The notes under the pieces were generated by a model, which was given only the letters and a program-made list of their open reading frames with translations, did no database searches and had not been told where the DNA came from. Positions 10,350-19,908 of a DNA stretch of 64,000 bases are shown in pieces. The stretch's first letter is position 1; each line of letters opens with the position of its first letter. The stretch comes from Mesorhizobium tamadayense (GTDB taxonomy: Bacteria > Pseudomonadota > Alphaproteobacteria > Rhizobiales > Rhizobiaceae): contig NZ_RQXT01000015.1 of the NCBI RefSeq assembly GCF_003863365.1, positions 57,346 through 121,345 of the forward strand. Reading direction: 5' to 3'. The translations under genes and the position numbers were made by a program.

Positions 10350-11329
10350 GCCGGTCGTCGCGCATTCTCGGATTTGGTCATCATGCGCCTGGTCGCAAAG
10401 TGGCGAATGCCGAGATCGAGAACAATCTTGGGCTCGAACCTGGCTGGATCGAACGGCGTACCGGAATTCGTTCGCGCTTCTGGGCAACAGACGAAGACAC
10501 GCTGTCGGGCCTCGCCACGCAAGCCGGCGACATGGCGTTGGCGGGCGCCGGCATCGACCGAAGCGACATCGGTCTTTTGTTGCTTGCCACCTCGACGCCC
10601 GACCATCTTCTGCCGCCAAGCGCACCGCTGGTCGCACATAGACTGGGACTGGGTAGCTCCGGTGCGATCGATCTCACCGGCGCCTGCGCCGGTTTCATCT
10701 ATGCGCTAATGTTCGCTGACGGATTCACCCGCCTGCATGGCAAAGCAAGCCTTGTCATTGCCGCCAACATCCTCAGCCGTCGCATCAATCCAGCCGAGCG
10801 CGCCAGCGCCGTGCTGTTTGCCGATGCCGCCGGCGCCGTGGTGATTGGCCCCGGTGACAACCCGGATCGGGGGATTCTTGGTGCTTCGGTGGATTCTGAC
10901 GGCTCGCGCTACGGGCTGATCCAGATTCCCGCCGGCGGAAGCAACACCCCGTTCCATGGCGACCTCGACATTGAGCAGACACGGATGACGATCACCGACG
11001 GCCGTGAAGTGTTCGCCAAGGCCGTGGAGATGATGACCGCCTGCTCGCAGGACGCGCTCACTGCTGCCCGAATGCGCCCGCAAGCCATTGATCGGTTTGT
11101 GCCGCATCAGGCCAATGCACGCATTTTCGATGCGGTCGGGAGGAACCTCGGCATAGCAGGCCACGCAATCGTCAAGACGATCGCCGACTACGGCAACTCT
11201 TCCGCTGCGACGATCCCACTGTCGCTCTCGCTGGCCGATCGGGCGGAGCCGTTTCGGCCGGACGAGAAAGTCCTCTTAGCGGCAGCGGGTGCGGGTCTCA
11301 GCGGCGGCGCGCTTGTCATCGGCATCTAA
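10346..11329 (+). CDS. bioZ: BioZ, FabH-like condensing enzyme for the pimeloyl moiety
   Basis: BioZ proteins of rhizobia and relatives are ketoacyl-ACP synthase III homologues that begin pimeloyl-ACP formation in organisms without BioC/BioH. This 327-residue protein has the FabH catalytic triad: Cys114 in TGACAGFIY, His in [10 protein letters not shown], and Asn in [10 protein letters not shown]. Its place at the end of bioBFDA, overlapping bioA, separates it from ordinary fabH. The substrate (glutaryl-CoA plus malonyl-ACP in studied homologues) is taken from the family, not seen here. No bioC, bioH or bioI lies in the window. Confidence 0.9.
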   Translation: MSRSSRILGFGHHAPGRKVANAEIENNLGLEPGWIERRTGIRSRFWATDEDTLSGLATQAGDMALAGAGIDRSDIGLLLLATSTPDHLLPPSAPLVAHRLGLGSSGAIDLTGACAGFIYALMFADGFTRLHGKASLVIAANILSRRINPAERASAVLFADAAGAVVIGPGDNPDRGILGASVDSDGSRYGLIQIPAGGSNTPFHGDLDIEQTRMTITDGREVFAKAVEMMTACSQDALTAARMRPQAIDRFVPHQANARIFDAVGRNLGIAGHAIVKTIADYGNSSAATIPLSLSLADRAEPFRPDEKVLLAAAGAGLSGGALVIGI

Positions 11330-11389
11330 CGAACGACGGCTGCAGAAGTGACATCAAAACTGGCTATGTGGGATAGGAAACGGAAACCA

Positions 11390-11508
11390 ATGCGAAAAAT
11401 GGTTGCCGGCAAGCTGCATGCGATCCAGTTCACCGAAGGGAACCTCGACGATCACGGTGCTCAATAACGCTGGACCCTGACCACTGCGAAGCAGCCGGGA
11501 CCCTGCCC
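11390..11508 (+). pseudogene. panD: Aspartate 1-decarboxylase, N-terminal remnant
   Basis: The reading MRKMVAGKLHAIQFTEGNLDDHG matches the start of alphaproteobacterial PanD, the pyruvoyl enzyme that makes beta-alanine for pantothenate. Two extra bases then break the frame; the next family block, TLDPDHCEAAGTLP, continues in another frame and then stops matching. The self-cleavage Gly-Ser sits normally in the HGSITLD region, exactly where the shift occurs, and most of the roughly 120-residue enzyme is missing. It cannot encode an active decarboxylase. Its position just after bioZ suggests panD was once part of the vitamin cluster. Confidence 0.7.
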
Positions 11509-11584
11509 AGCTTTGGAAAAAGAATTCCGGTGCGCGGATTGCGACCTAAGTCATTCTCGGCGAGTGTCGCCACGCTGGCTGCGC

Positions 11585-12919
11585 TTACGCAGCTACCCGG
11601 TCAAGAAAAGCATCGAATGCGGCAGCAACAGCGCGAATCACAAACCGATGCTTCTGCCGCACGCGAATGAGACCCTTTTCGACGTCCACTATCCCATCCT
11701 CAGCCAGAGTCGCCAAGCGTTCAGCTGAACCGCGAAAACGGATCGGATCAAATTCGTGGGCGGCACAGATTGCCGGCACATCGGCCTCCAAATCGCACAT
11801 CAGCCGTTCGATGATTGCAGCTCGCACGCGGTCTTCGTCAGTGAGACGGTAGCCCTTTGACGTCGCCAGACGGCCTGCTGCGATGTGCCGGGTGTAGCAA
11901 TCCCGTGTAACCTCGTTCTGGACGTAGCCCTCGCCGATTCGGCCAATAGCCGACGCGCCTAAACCGATCAGCGTCTTGCAGGTGTCCGCCGAGTAACCTA
12001 GCGAGTTGCGCCGCAGGCGACCGATCTTCTGCGCCAGCGCGAGCTCATCGTCCGGCAAGGCGAAATGATCGAGCCCGATCTCTTGGTAGCCGCCGGCAAC
12101 CAATGTATCGGCGACGGCCGCAGCCTGTTCGGCGCGAGTAGTGCTGTCCGGGAGAACTGCCTCCTTGATGAGACGTTGATTCTTTATCATGGACGGAATG
12201 TGCGAGTAGGCGAACACCGCAAGCCGGTTGGGGCGCATGGCTACCGCCGCTGTCGCGCTCTGGACGCAGGACTGCACCGTTTGGTGCGGAAGACCCAACA
12301 CAAGGTCGAAATTGATGCGGCTTATTCCATGCCGGCGCAGATTTTGGACGGCAGCCGCCGTCTGCGACTCACTCTGGACCCGGTTGATCGCTTTTTGAAC
12401 AATGGGATCGAAGCTCTGCACACCGAGACTCGCGCGGTTCACGCCGGCTGCGGCCAAGGCTTCGGCCATCTCGTCCGTAAACGTGCGCGGATCGATCTCG
12501 ACTGCGACGGCGGTCGTTTTCCTGAACGCGAAACGGCGGCGCAGGAAATCCATGGTGGCCAAGAACTCCGCTGGCCCGATGAGGGTCGGGGTTCCGCCGC
12601 CAAAATGGACGTCGCTCACGGGCAGCGGCTGCGGCGTTTGCTCCGAGACCAAACGGATCTCGTCACGCAGAACCGACAGATAATTGAGGATCGGCGCATC
12701 CTGGCAGGTGATGGTGGTAGGGAAGCCGCAATACCAGCACAGCGATCGGCAGAACGGAATGTGTAGATAGAGCGATACGGAATCGTCGGCCGGTAGGAGG
12801 TTCAGCCATTCCTGATAAGATTCGGCGCCGACCGCAGCGGAGAACTCCGGCACAGTCGGATAGATAGTGTACCAAGGCAGGCGGGCCTCGCGATATTTTG
12901 TCAGGATTGATGTCTGCAA
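11585..12919 (-). CDS. hemN: Oxygen-independent coproporphyrinogen III oxidase
   Basis: HemN makes protoporphyrinogen without oxygen and is often needed by rhizobia for haem under microaerobic nodule conditions. The 444 residues begin like the family (ILTKYREARLPWYTIYPTVPEF). They carry the radical-SAM cysteines C57, C61 and C64 in CRSLCWYC, then HFGGGTPT, VEIDPRTFT and NFDLVLGLPHQT. The start appears to be TTG at 12919: no in-frame ATG lies between it and an upstream stop, and GGAG sits about eight bases before it. In E. coli HemN a fourth cysteine follows the motif; here that position is Phe. It is convergent with the bio operon. Confidence 0.9.
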   Translation of the reverse strand: MQTSILTKYREARLPWYTIYPTVPEFSAAVGAESYQEWLNLLPADDSVSLYLHIPFCRSLCWYCGFPTTITCQDAPILNYLSVLRDEIRLVSEQTPQPLPVSDVHFGGGTPTLIGPAEFLATMDFLRRRFAFRKTTAVAVEIDPRTFTDEMAEALAAAGVNRASLGVQSFDPIVQKAINRVQSESQTAAAVQNLRRHGISRINFDLVLGLPHQTVQSCVQSATAAVAMRPNRLAVFAYSHIPSMIKNQRLIKEAVLPDSTTRAEQAAAVADTLVAGGYQEIGLDHFALPDDELALAQKIGRLRRNSLGYSADTCKTLIGLGASAIGRIGEGYVQNEVTRDCYTRHIAAGRLATSKGYRLTDEDRVRAAIIERLMCDLEADVPAICAAHEFDPIRFRGSAERLATLAEDGIVDVEKGLIRVRQKHRFVIRAVAAAFDAFLDRVAA

Positions 12920-13753
12920 AGCTACAGCTCCGTGCGATGACGACCGTTCTTATCGCTGCACTCGCCTATGTCCTTGCGCTATGTCAGTCCGTTCCGCTTT
13001 TTTCGCCCGAAACTTGTGTTGCGCCATTGTCACGCGGGCCATGTCACGTTATCTGCCGATCAATCTTCGATGGATGGCGATGGCATGATCAGCTGGCCGG
13101 TCACTTGCGAGCGCTATCAGTCTCCCACCAAGACCATCGCCACACCGTTCGACTATACTTCAGCTCGAGCTCGGCAGCCGATTAGGAAGGTACGCTCGCT
13201 GGCTGATTCGATGATGCCGTCGTATAGACATCTCTGACCTCTCGATGAGCTCATGGTCTCCGTTGTCGGCAGAAGCATTAGCTGCAGCCCCTTGGTCAGG
13301 ACGGGGATGAGCTCGACGAGATTGTCCAGGCCACCGCAATGTTCGAGGCTGCAAGGCCCCAGCTGACCCGGTTACTGAAACCGAGGCTGCGCCAGGCGCA
13401 CGATCATCGACAAATCGTGCTCCTATGGATCGGCAAGCGCCAGGTGACGCCGCGGGTCAAGCATCGCTCACAAAGTCTGACGGATGTATTTGACAAGGGT
13501 CGTTCTGCTCTTGGAAGCGTGGCTCTCAGGCATTCTGTTCCGACGGGCGGCAGAGACAGCGTCGCGCGCAGCAAGGTCAGGGCTGGCCGACAGGCCATCG
13601 CGCGGTATGCGCGGCTTGGCCTTGACGGAGCGAGCACGTCGCTATCGTTCGCCGCTACGGGATGGAACGGCGAAGCTGATTTTGCTACTCTGTCGCGGCT
13701 CGGGTGACCGCGTGGCGAAGAGCAGGGTCGAGGTTGCAACCCTGTCGCGCAGC
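12920..13753. other. Intergenic region between hemN and IS110, no gene recognised
   Basis: Several short readings exist but none resembles a known family or has a good ribosome site. The hemN promoter must lie at the left end. A possible FNR/FixK half-site (ATCAA, 13059-13063) has a poor partner. The segment 13255-13420 has coding-like base use but is not identified and may be a gene remnant. Confidence 0.4.
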
Positions 13754-14986
13754 CTATGATCGTCGCACCTCGTGTGCGGCGCCCGAGCGCCCCTTCGGCG
13801 ATTGCTGTTTCCATGTGGCGACAAAGCGACGGTAGATTTCCTCGGCGTTGCCGATCGTTTCGCGCTCGCTGTCACGCACCGACTTGTTGCTGTAGGCGGC
13901 GGCGGATCCCTTTGCCCTGCCGCCGCGATGAGACGGATAGCCGGCGGTCAATTCCAGCCTTCGGAGCTTCCAATCCAGAAGCGCCGAGCGGCTCCAGGTG
14001 TAATCCTCGTCCTTGCTCAGCATGTGCCAGACGATGACCGCCAGCTTGCGTGCGGTCGCGACCGCGGCAACGTGCTTGCCGCGCTTGTCCCGGATGCGCA
14101 TGAAGAAGGCGCGCAACGGACCAGGCACGCCGGAAATGACCCATGCGGCTTCAACCAGCATCGATCGTGCGTGGGCTCGGCCTTGTTTGGTGATGCGGCC
14201 GTGATAGGCCGGCTTGTCGCCGGACTGCCGAACCCGCGGATTGAGCCCGAAGTAGCTGACGAGCTTTTCCGGAGATGAGAACCGTTCAATGTCGCCGACG
14301 GCTGCCACGATACTCAGTGCCACCGTGATATCCACGCCGGTGATCGTCATCAGCCGCTTGACCCGTGGTTCCTGGAGGGCCGTCTGCGCAAGGCACTTAT
14401 CAATTTGTGCAAGCTCGCCACCGAGGCGATCGAGTTCACCGGCATGGCGAAGGACGACACGCCGCTGATCCTCGGCGAGCGGTTGAGCCTCCAGCCAAGT
14501 CCTGCCGCGCTTCGAAAACAGCGTGCCTTTGTAGGGCGGGATCAGGTTGGCATGCAGAACCGAATGGATCCGGTTCTTGAGACGGGTCATCTGGGAAACT
14601 AGCTGTGTTCGTTCGGCCACCACGCGACGACGCGTCTCGGTTTCTTCGTCCGGCATCCAGACTTCAGGCAGAAAGCCGCTCGCGTGGAGCTTGGCCAGCA
14701 CTGCGGCGTCGATCTTGTCGGTCTTGACCTTGGCCCAGGCGATGGCCCGAACCAAGATCGGATTTGCTATGACCACCCGGCCCACAAAGGGCGAGAGCAA
14801 CCGGACGATCGCGCTCGTATTGCCTGTCGCCTCGATGACGATCTCGTCATCCGGCTTGAGCTTCGTGGCGAACTGCAACAGACGGCCGCGTTCGAGATCG
14901 ATCCTCCCGGCATCCCGGATTTTGCCTTTCTCCAAGATTGCCATTTGAGCGAATGATCGGTGGACATCAAGGGCAATGATTCTCAT
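13754..14986 (-). mobile_element. IS110-family transposase gene
   Basis: The 410-residue product starts MRIIALDVHRSFAQMAILE. It has the DEDD-type catalytic domain of IS110 transposases at the N-terminus (LDVH, VIEATGNT, KTDKIDAAVLA) and the C-terminal transposase_20 region (RLMTITGVDITVALSIVAAVGDIERF, YFGLNPRVRQSGDKP). The frame is intact, so the element could be active. The ATG at 14986 was chosen over an upstream in-frame one because it gives the family N-terminus. I could not define element ends; IS110 elements usually lack clear terminal repeats. Confidence 0.9.
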
Positions 14987-15598
14987 TCCCGGCTCCTTTC
15001 TAGGGTCAGAAACCATGGGAGCCGGCGGGCTACACGACAACTACGGATCCGCGCTCGCAGCGCAACTGGGCAAGTCGAAGGGGCGGCCAGATAACAACTC
15101 GAGCTCGCAGCTCATCAGATATTTCGGCCTGCCCGCCATGCGTGCTCCCGACACCCCAATCCCGGTAGGTGGACGGTAGTTGATCCGTCCGTGCAGGGGA
15201 ATGCGGATTGGCGCGTCGCGCCTATTCATGCCTGATAACAATCGCTTCGAGAATTCGCATGTGCGCATGTGCTGCTACAAAAACGGAACGGCCGATGCAC
15301 GGCTTCCGATCCAGAGGCGGTTACGTGTCGATCTTCTCAGGCTTGCGAAATCACTTTGCCGGGACTGATTTGCAAGCTGGTGCACGGATCATGATCAGCG
15401 TCGCACCGACGAGGCGTGGCCGTCGGCCCCGACCATGCCGCTTACTGGCGCGGGCCGGCCTCCAAGAATCGCATGTCCCACCTCGCTCGTGAATACTATG
15501 TCGTGGTCGGCGGGGATCTCGTCTGACGTATCGAGCGGTACCGTCGAATGATGTCTCAATCCAGGCTCCAAGGCGATGTTGTCGCCATTGAACCAAAC

Positions 15599-15614
15599 TG
15601 TCGCATACCGAACA
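15599..15614 (+). promoter_or_regulatory. NifA upstream activator sequence (TGT-N10-ACA)
   Basis: TGT at 15599-15601 and ACA at 15612-15614 are exactly ten bases apart, the NifA binding consensus. It lies about 125 bases upstream of an excellent sigma-54 core promoter on the same strand, the classic nif arrangement. The match and spacing are seen; NifA control is inference. Confidence 0.6.
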
Positions 15615-15736
15615 AACGAGCCAGGTCCGAAACGTTTGGTTTTCGTGCTCTGCCTGAGCCTCAAGCAAGAAAGAAGGATGCGCGACGCGAAGGTACCGCC
15701 CAATTTCAGTGTCAGCGCGCAGCTACGTTTTCAGCA

Positions 15737-15752
15737 TGGCACGTGACTTGCG
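15737..15752 (+). promoter_or_regulatory. Sigma-54 (-24/-12) promoter
   Basis: TGGCACGTGACTTGCG matches the consensus TGGCAC-N5-TTGC with the invariant GG and GC ten bases apart. Transcription would start near 15763 and run rightward. The first ribosome site downstream (GCGGAG) precedes only a short reading, MAMAMAQKC, ending at 15837; the next real gene is the porin at 16216. Confidence 0.65.
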
Positions 15753-16215
15753 CGGTCAACTTTGAAAAGCCGTTGTGACGGCCTGCACACAAATAGCGGA
15801 GATGACTATGGCTATGGCAATGGCTCAGAAGTGCTGAATTCCCCGGGACAACTGAAGAATTGACTGACGAGTTGCGTCGAACCCAGCGCGCCGAAACACG
15901 GGCGCCGCAGTTACATTGCGTCTTTTTGATCCACACCCATGTCGGCCTCTAGTTCTCACGTGGCGTAGGGACCAGGTATGGCTATTAATGTATGTCTCTG
16001 CATTTTCTCAAAAAGAAACTAGATTATCTAGATAATGGCAACTATCATCTTGGCATGCTCAACTAAAGTTTCTCCTGAGCAATTTAGCATGAGTTATAAC
16101 GTATATCCATGCCGAGAAGTACCAGTGCGATACAATTCTTCTCCGATCATGGAAATGATGAATGGTTCGCTCTTTGACGTGCACCCCCTGTCTAGTCTTT
16201 GAATAGAGGTCAAGA

Positions 16216-17370
16216 ATGAGCATCAAGAGCCTTCTTCTCGGCTTCGCTTCAGCCATAATCGCAGTTTCCGGTGCGCGCGCCGCCGACGCCGTCGTCGAGC
16301 TGGAACCCGCTGAATACGTCAAGATCTGCGACGTCTATGGCGCTGGCTATTTCTACATCCCCGGCACCGAAAGCTGCCTGCGCATCGGCGGCTATGTCCG
16401 TTATGACATTGGCGTCGGGCACGTCGGCTCGAATGACGGCGCAAGAACCTCAGCTGTGAGGACTGGCGATCATCGGGGAACATGGCGAAACAACACGCGC
16501 TTCGCATTCAAAATTTGGACAGGCCAGGAGACCGAACTCGGAGCTTTGAAGACCCATTCCGAAACCCGCTTCGACTTCGGGAACCGCAATTCGGGTCCCG
16601 ACATTCCTCAGAACTATGCATCTAAAAGAGAGATCATGTTGACTTTCGCCTGGATCCAGCTTGGTGGCCTCCGGGTTGGCAAGGACTGGTCCGCCTTCGA
16701 CACGTTTATTGGCTATGCCGGCAACGTCCTCAATGACATGACTGCTCCGTACGGCGGCCTAGATACCAACGCGGTTCAGTACTACTTCGACGCCGGCAAC
16801 GGCCTTTCCGCTGTAGTTTCACTCGAAAAAGGCTCGGGCGTAGTGGGTAGTATCGACAGCTATGTTCCGCACGTGGTGGGCGGCGTGAAATACACGCAAG
16901 GCCGGGGCGCGATCACCAGCGTTGTCGCTTATGATAGCAATTACGGGTCGGTGGCCAGCAAGGTCCGCGTCGACGTGAATGTCACCAGCGAATTTTCACT
17001 ATTCGCAATGTTGGGCTACGGTTCCAATGGCAGGCTCAACGATGGCTCCAGTAACGTCATCGACGCCCATGGTCGTGGTTTCTACAAGCAGTGGGGCGGC
17101 AACTGGGCCTTCTGGGCCGGCGGCACTTATAAAGTCACCGAGAAAAATTCGTTGAACCTTCGGTTCTCGGGTGATCAGATCAAGAACCATAGTGTGGCTG
17201 CAAACGTCGCCTATACCGTCGTTGCAGGTTTTACGGCCACGGTCGAAGTCTACTACTACCACTACGGCAATTGCGGCGTCGGCATGGTCGACACTTCCAA
17301 CGTGAATTGGACTGACGCCGAAAAAAAGAACAGCGTCGGCGGCACCATCCGCTTCCAACGCTCATTCTAA
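16216..17370 (+). CDS. Outer membrane porin (Rhizobiales Omp2b/RopA type)
   Basis: The 384-residue protein has a signal peptide of about 22 residues (MSIKSLLLGFASAIIAVSGARA). It then shows the porin family signature VKICDVYGAGYFYIPGTESC and LRIGGYVRYDIGVG, repeated beta-strand-like segments, and a final strand ending GGTIRFQRSF with the terminal Phe needed for outer-membrane insertion. It should form a diffusion pore. AGAGGTC precedes the ATG. The sigma-54/NifA promoter 460 bases upstream is the nearest strong promoter and could drive it, though the AT-rich leader may carry its own. Which family member it is cannot be said. Confidence 0.88.
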   Translation: MSIKSLLLGFASAIIAVSGARAADAVVELEPAEYVKICDVYGAGYFYIPGTESCLRIGGYVRYDIGVGHVGSNDGARTSAVRTGDHRGTWRNNTRFAFKIWTGQETELGALKTHSETRFDFGNRNSGPDIPQNYASKREIMLTFAWIQLGGLRVGKDWSAFDTFIGYAGNVLNDMTAPYGGLDTNAVQYYFDAGNGLSAVVSLEKGSGVVGSIDSYVPHVVGGVKYTQGRGAITSVVAYDSNYGSVASKVRVDVNVTSEFSLFAMLGYGSNGRLNDGSSNVIDAHGRGFYKQWGGNWAFWAGGTYKVTEKNSLNLRFSGDQIKNHSVAANVAYTVVAGFTATVEVYYYHYGNCGVGMVDTSNVNWTDAEKKNSVGGTIRFQRSF

Positions 17371-17833
17371 TGGAAACAAAAGCTGCACCTCGGAGGCGCA
17401 TAGAGAGGCGCAACATTCGCCGGGAAGCGCTTGTCCTCCTCCAAAGAGGACCGCCATGATCGGCGACCAAACCAAACGTATTTGCGTGACCGCGACCGAG
17501 TGTCGGGCCAGGTAGAATATGAGGTCGGCCACTTTGCGAGGAAACTCCAGCTCAGGTCGGACGGCTCATCATCAACGGGTCGGCAAACCGCACGACGTTC
17601 GAGCGCGAGGCGAGACCGCTTGCAAGCCCTAATAACACGGGAGCAGTCATGAGCAGCACGGGCGTTGTTAAACTGGCCGGAGCCGTCAAGTGCGGTCGTG
17701 GCGACAGACAAAAGGAGCAGGATGTTGCGCCCGAAGAAGCTGGCGGCCGTACCCACGCATTTGAGCAGCAAAGGCATGGTGTTCACCGCCAGGGAGCCGT
17801 CACGAAGACTTGGGCAGAGGAAAGGAAATTACC
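17371..17833. other. Intergenic region after the porin gene
   Basis: Overlapping short readings on both strands run through this stretch. One leftward reading (17367-17786) begins with a hydrophobic segment but is unrecognised and crosses the porin stop. I see no terminator hairpin and nothing I can name. Confidence 0.35.
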
Positions 17834-18037
17834 ATGGCATCAACCGCAGCCTTGATCTGGTATCTGGTAGTCGCCGGTCCGCAGGGGGGGATAGTCGTGT
17901 TGCCTAGCAACTTCGACACGCGTGAACAATGCGCTGGCGCCATCACCGAGTATCAGAAACAGCCAACGTCGGCCGGTTGGTCGCTGCAGTGCGTGCCAAG
18001 CGCGTCATTTTTCGCCGACAACGGGTCGGCGGACTAA
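17834..18037 (+). CDS. Small protein of unknown function, possibly exported
   Basis: The 67-residue product starts MASTAALIWYLVVAGPQGGIVVLPSNF and has two cysteines (EQCAGA and LQCVPS). GGAAAGG lies ten bases before the ATG. The N-terminal hydrophobic stretch could be a signal or membrane anchor, and the two cysteines could form a disulfide outside the cytoplasm. I do not recognise the family. The good ribosome site and protein-like composition make it more likely real than its overlapping neighbours. Confidence 0.5.
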   Translation: MASTAALIWYLVVAGPQGGIVVLPSNFDTREQCAGAITEYQKQPTSAGWSLQCVPSASFFADNGSAD

Positions 18038-18319
18038 TATAAGCACCGGGGGGCGTCCGGCAAGATGGCCATCTGCATGGTGGCTGCGCTTTCTACAACC
18101 ACCAGCCAGTGACGCTTAACGCTCATGACGGGGTTCCGATATCGCGTTCTCGTAACTGGGTGCGCGATCGTTTTGAATACCTTCTGGCAGGCAGAATCCG
18201 GGGAATTTCTTCATTTCCTGATCTGACGAGTCGCTCTTAAGCGATGAATTTAGGATCGATTTTCGTAAAAATTCGAATTGCGGCCTCAATTTTCATGAAC
18301 TAGGATCATTGTTCAGAGT
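18038..18319. other. Intergenic leader upstream of the Fic gene
   Basis: No gene is recognised. From about 18240 the DNA turns AT-rich and repeats the motif CGATTTTC/CAATTTTCATGA several times up to the Fic start, which may mark regulatory sites. Confidence 0.35.
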
Positions 18320-18340
18320 TTTTGGCCTAGTTGGCCAAAA
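18320..18340 (+). promoter_or_regulatory. Perfect 8-bp-arm palindrome upstream of the Fic gene (candidate operator)
   Basis: TTTTGGCC (18320-18327) and GGCCAAAA (18333-18340) are exact inverted repeats around a five-base centre. The site ends 23 bases before the Fic ATG, so a bound protein would cover promoter or leader. Which regulator binds is unknown. Confidence 0.45.
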
Positions 18341-18363
18341 TTCGACAGGAAGGTTCGATTTTC

Positions 18364-19908
18364 ATGACAGAGTCGTATCAGCACCAATTTTCAGATGCTG
18401 TTATCGTTTTTCGGGAAATGCGCCTTCCTGAGCCGGCGACCCCGGCCGGCTATAGTGCCCTGATAAGTGCCTACAGGCTCGCCGTGCCCTTGCCCCGTAC
18501 GTTGTCCGCCACTGGCGAGCATCATCGCATTACCGAAAGGGATGGCTGGCGGATCATGACGCCCCGTCATGCCCCACACCCAACCCTCGAAGGTCACCTG
18601 ACCTTCGCGCTCAAATACGAGGGGCTCGACCTTGCCGTCCTCAAGCGGCTGTTCCAGGTGACCGGTCCCGCGCCGATCGAGGCGCTGGTCCGTGAAAGCC
18701 CGACCGGCAGTTACGCCCGCCGCATCTGGTTTCTATATGAATGGCTGACGGGCGCGCGTATCGATCTGCCGGACGCGGAGGCCGGACGCTATGTTCCGGT
18801 TCTCGACCCCGAGCTGCAGTGGCCTGGACCCGAGAAGACCGCTTCGCGCTACCGCATAAGAGACAATCTTCCCGGCACGCCTGAGTTCTGCCCTCTGGTG
18901 TTCCGCACTAAGAATCTCGAAAAATTCATCAACCTTGAACTACCGCGGCGTGCGGAAGCAATGGTGAAGGACGTGCCGCGCGACATCCTTGCTCGGACCG
19001 CCGCCTTTCTTTTGCAAAAAGACTCGCGATCAAGCTACGCGATCGAGGGCGAGCGCCCGCCGCATGATCGCATCCAACGTTGGGGCCGCGCCATCGGCGA
19101 AGCCGGCCGCCAACCGATCGATCGCGATGAGCTGCTGCGTCTGCAAAGAATTGTACTCGGCGACCCCCGCTTCGTAAGACTGGGCTTGCGAAAGGAAGGA
19201 GGCTTCGTCGGTGAGCATGACCGAGACAACCGCATGCCCCTACCCGATCACATCAGCGCCCGGCCCGAGGACCTGCCGCGGCTAATCGATGGAATGGTGG
19301 CCTTCGATCAAGGCCCCGCGCGAAACCTTGATGCAGTCATCGCCGCCGCAATCCTCGCCTTCGGCTTTGTCTATATCCACCCATTCGAGGACGGAAACGG
19401 CCGCATTCACCGCTACCTAATCCACCACGTTCTTGCCATCCACGGCTTCAATCCGCCGGGAGTGGTCTTTCCGGTCTCGGCCGCGATCCTGGACCAGATC
19501 AACGAGTACAGGGGCGTGCTCGAGAGCTATTCGCACCGTCTTGTGCCGTTGATCGAATGGGAACCGACGCCGCAATTCAACGTCCGGGTGCTGAATGACA
19601 CCGGTGATCTCTATCGATTCTTCGATGCAACCCTGCACGCCGAATTCCTCTATGCCTGCGTTCAGCGGACGATCGAACGGGACCTTCCCGAGGAAGCCGC
19701 TTTTCGGCAGCGCTACGATCAATTCCGGCAGCAGGTGGACGCCTTTATCGACATGCCCGAGCGGCTGACTGATCTGCTCTTCCGCTTCCTGCACCAGAAC
19801 GGTGGACATCTGTCAAACCGCGCGCGCGAAAAGGAATTCGCTGCGCTGACCGATGACGAGGCAGGGCGAATCGAGGCGATCTACGCGCAAACCTTTGGTG
19901 CCAACTGA
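18364..19908 (+). CDS. Fic-domain protein (class II, N-terminal inhibitory helix)
   Basis: Fic proteins usually transfer AMP from ATP to a hydroxyl on a target protein. This 514-residue protein has the full catalytic motif HPFEDGNGRIHR (from about residue 339). It also has the inhibitory motif S/TxxxE(G/N) as SYAIEG around residues 224-229, before the Fic core, which defines the class II self-inhibited arrangement. An N-terminal domain of about 200 residues and a C-terminal region of about 150 residues, possibly including a helix-turn-helix, flank the core. AGGAAGG precedes the ATG at 18364; an upstream TTG also keeps the frame open but lies in the palindromic site. Target and role are unknown; it has no visible antitoxin partner gene. 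Confidence 0.88.
   Translation: MTESYQHQFSDAVIVFREMRLPEPATPAGYSALISAYRLAVPLPRTLSATGEHHRITERDGWRIMTPRHAPHPTLEGHLTFALKYEGLDLAVLKRLFQVTGPAPIEALVRESPTGSYARRIWFLYEWLTGARIDLPDAEAGRYVPVLDPELQWPGPEKTASRYRIRDNLPGTPEFCPLVFRTKNLEKFINLELPRRAEAMVKDVPRDILARTAAFLLQKDSRSSYAIEGERPPHDRIQRWGRAIGEAGRQPIDRDELLRLQRIVLGDPRFVRLGLRKEGGFVGEHDRDNRMPLPDHISARPEDLPRLIDGMVAFDQGPARNLDAVIAAAILAFGFVYIHPFEDGNGRIHRYLIHHVLAIHGFNPPGVVFPVSAAILDQINEYRGVLESYSHRLVPLIEWEPTPQFNVRVLNDTGDLYRFFDATLHAEFLYACVQRTIERDLPEEAAFRQRYDQFRQQVDAFIDMPERLTDLLFRFLHQNGGHLSNRAREKEFAALTDDEAGRIEAIYAQTFGAN

Larger units (their letters stand above)
14987..16215. other. Long region without a recognised gene, holding a NifA/sigma-54 promoter
   Basis: Apart from the promoter at 15599-15752 there is no recognisable gene. 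A leftward reading of 102 codons (15395-15703) contains GPGSFVRYATVWFNGDNI and ILGGRPAPVSG; it might be a real small protein or remnant but matches nothing I know. The AT-rich stretch 15990-16150 before the porin gene probably holds its promoter. Confidence 0.35.

Noticed and set aside
12911..12926. TGT-N10-ACA over the start of hemN
   Set aside because: It overlaps the TTG start codon and has no sigma-54 core downstream in the hemN direction; likely chance.
13049..13063. Possible FNR/FixK box TTATCTGCCGATCAA upstream of hemN
   Set aside because: Only one half matches and the spacing is five bases instead of four; too weak to claim oxygen control.
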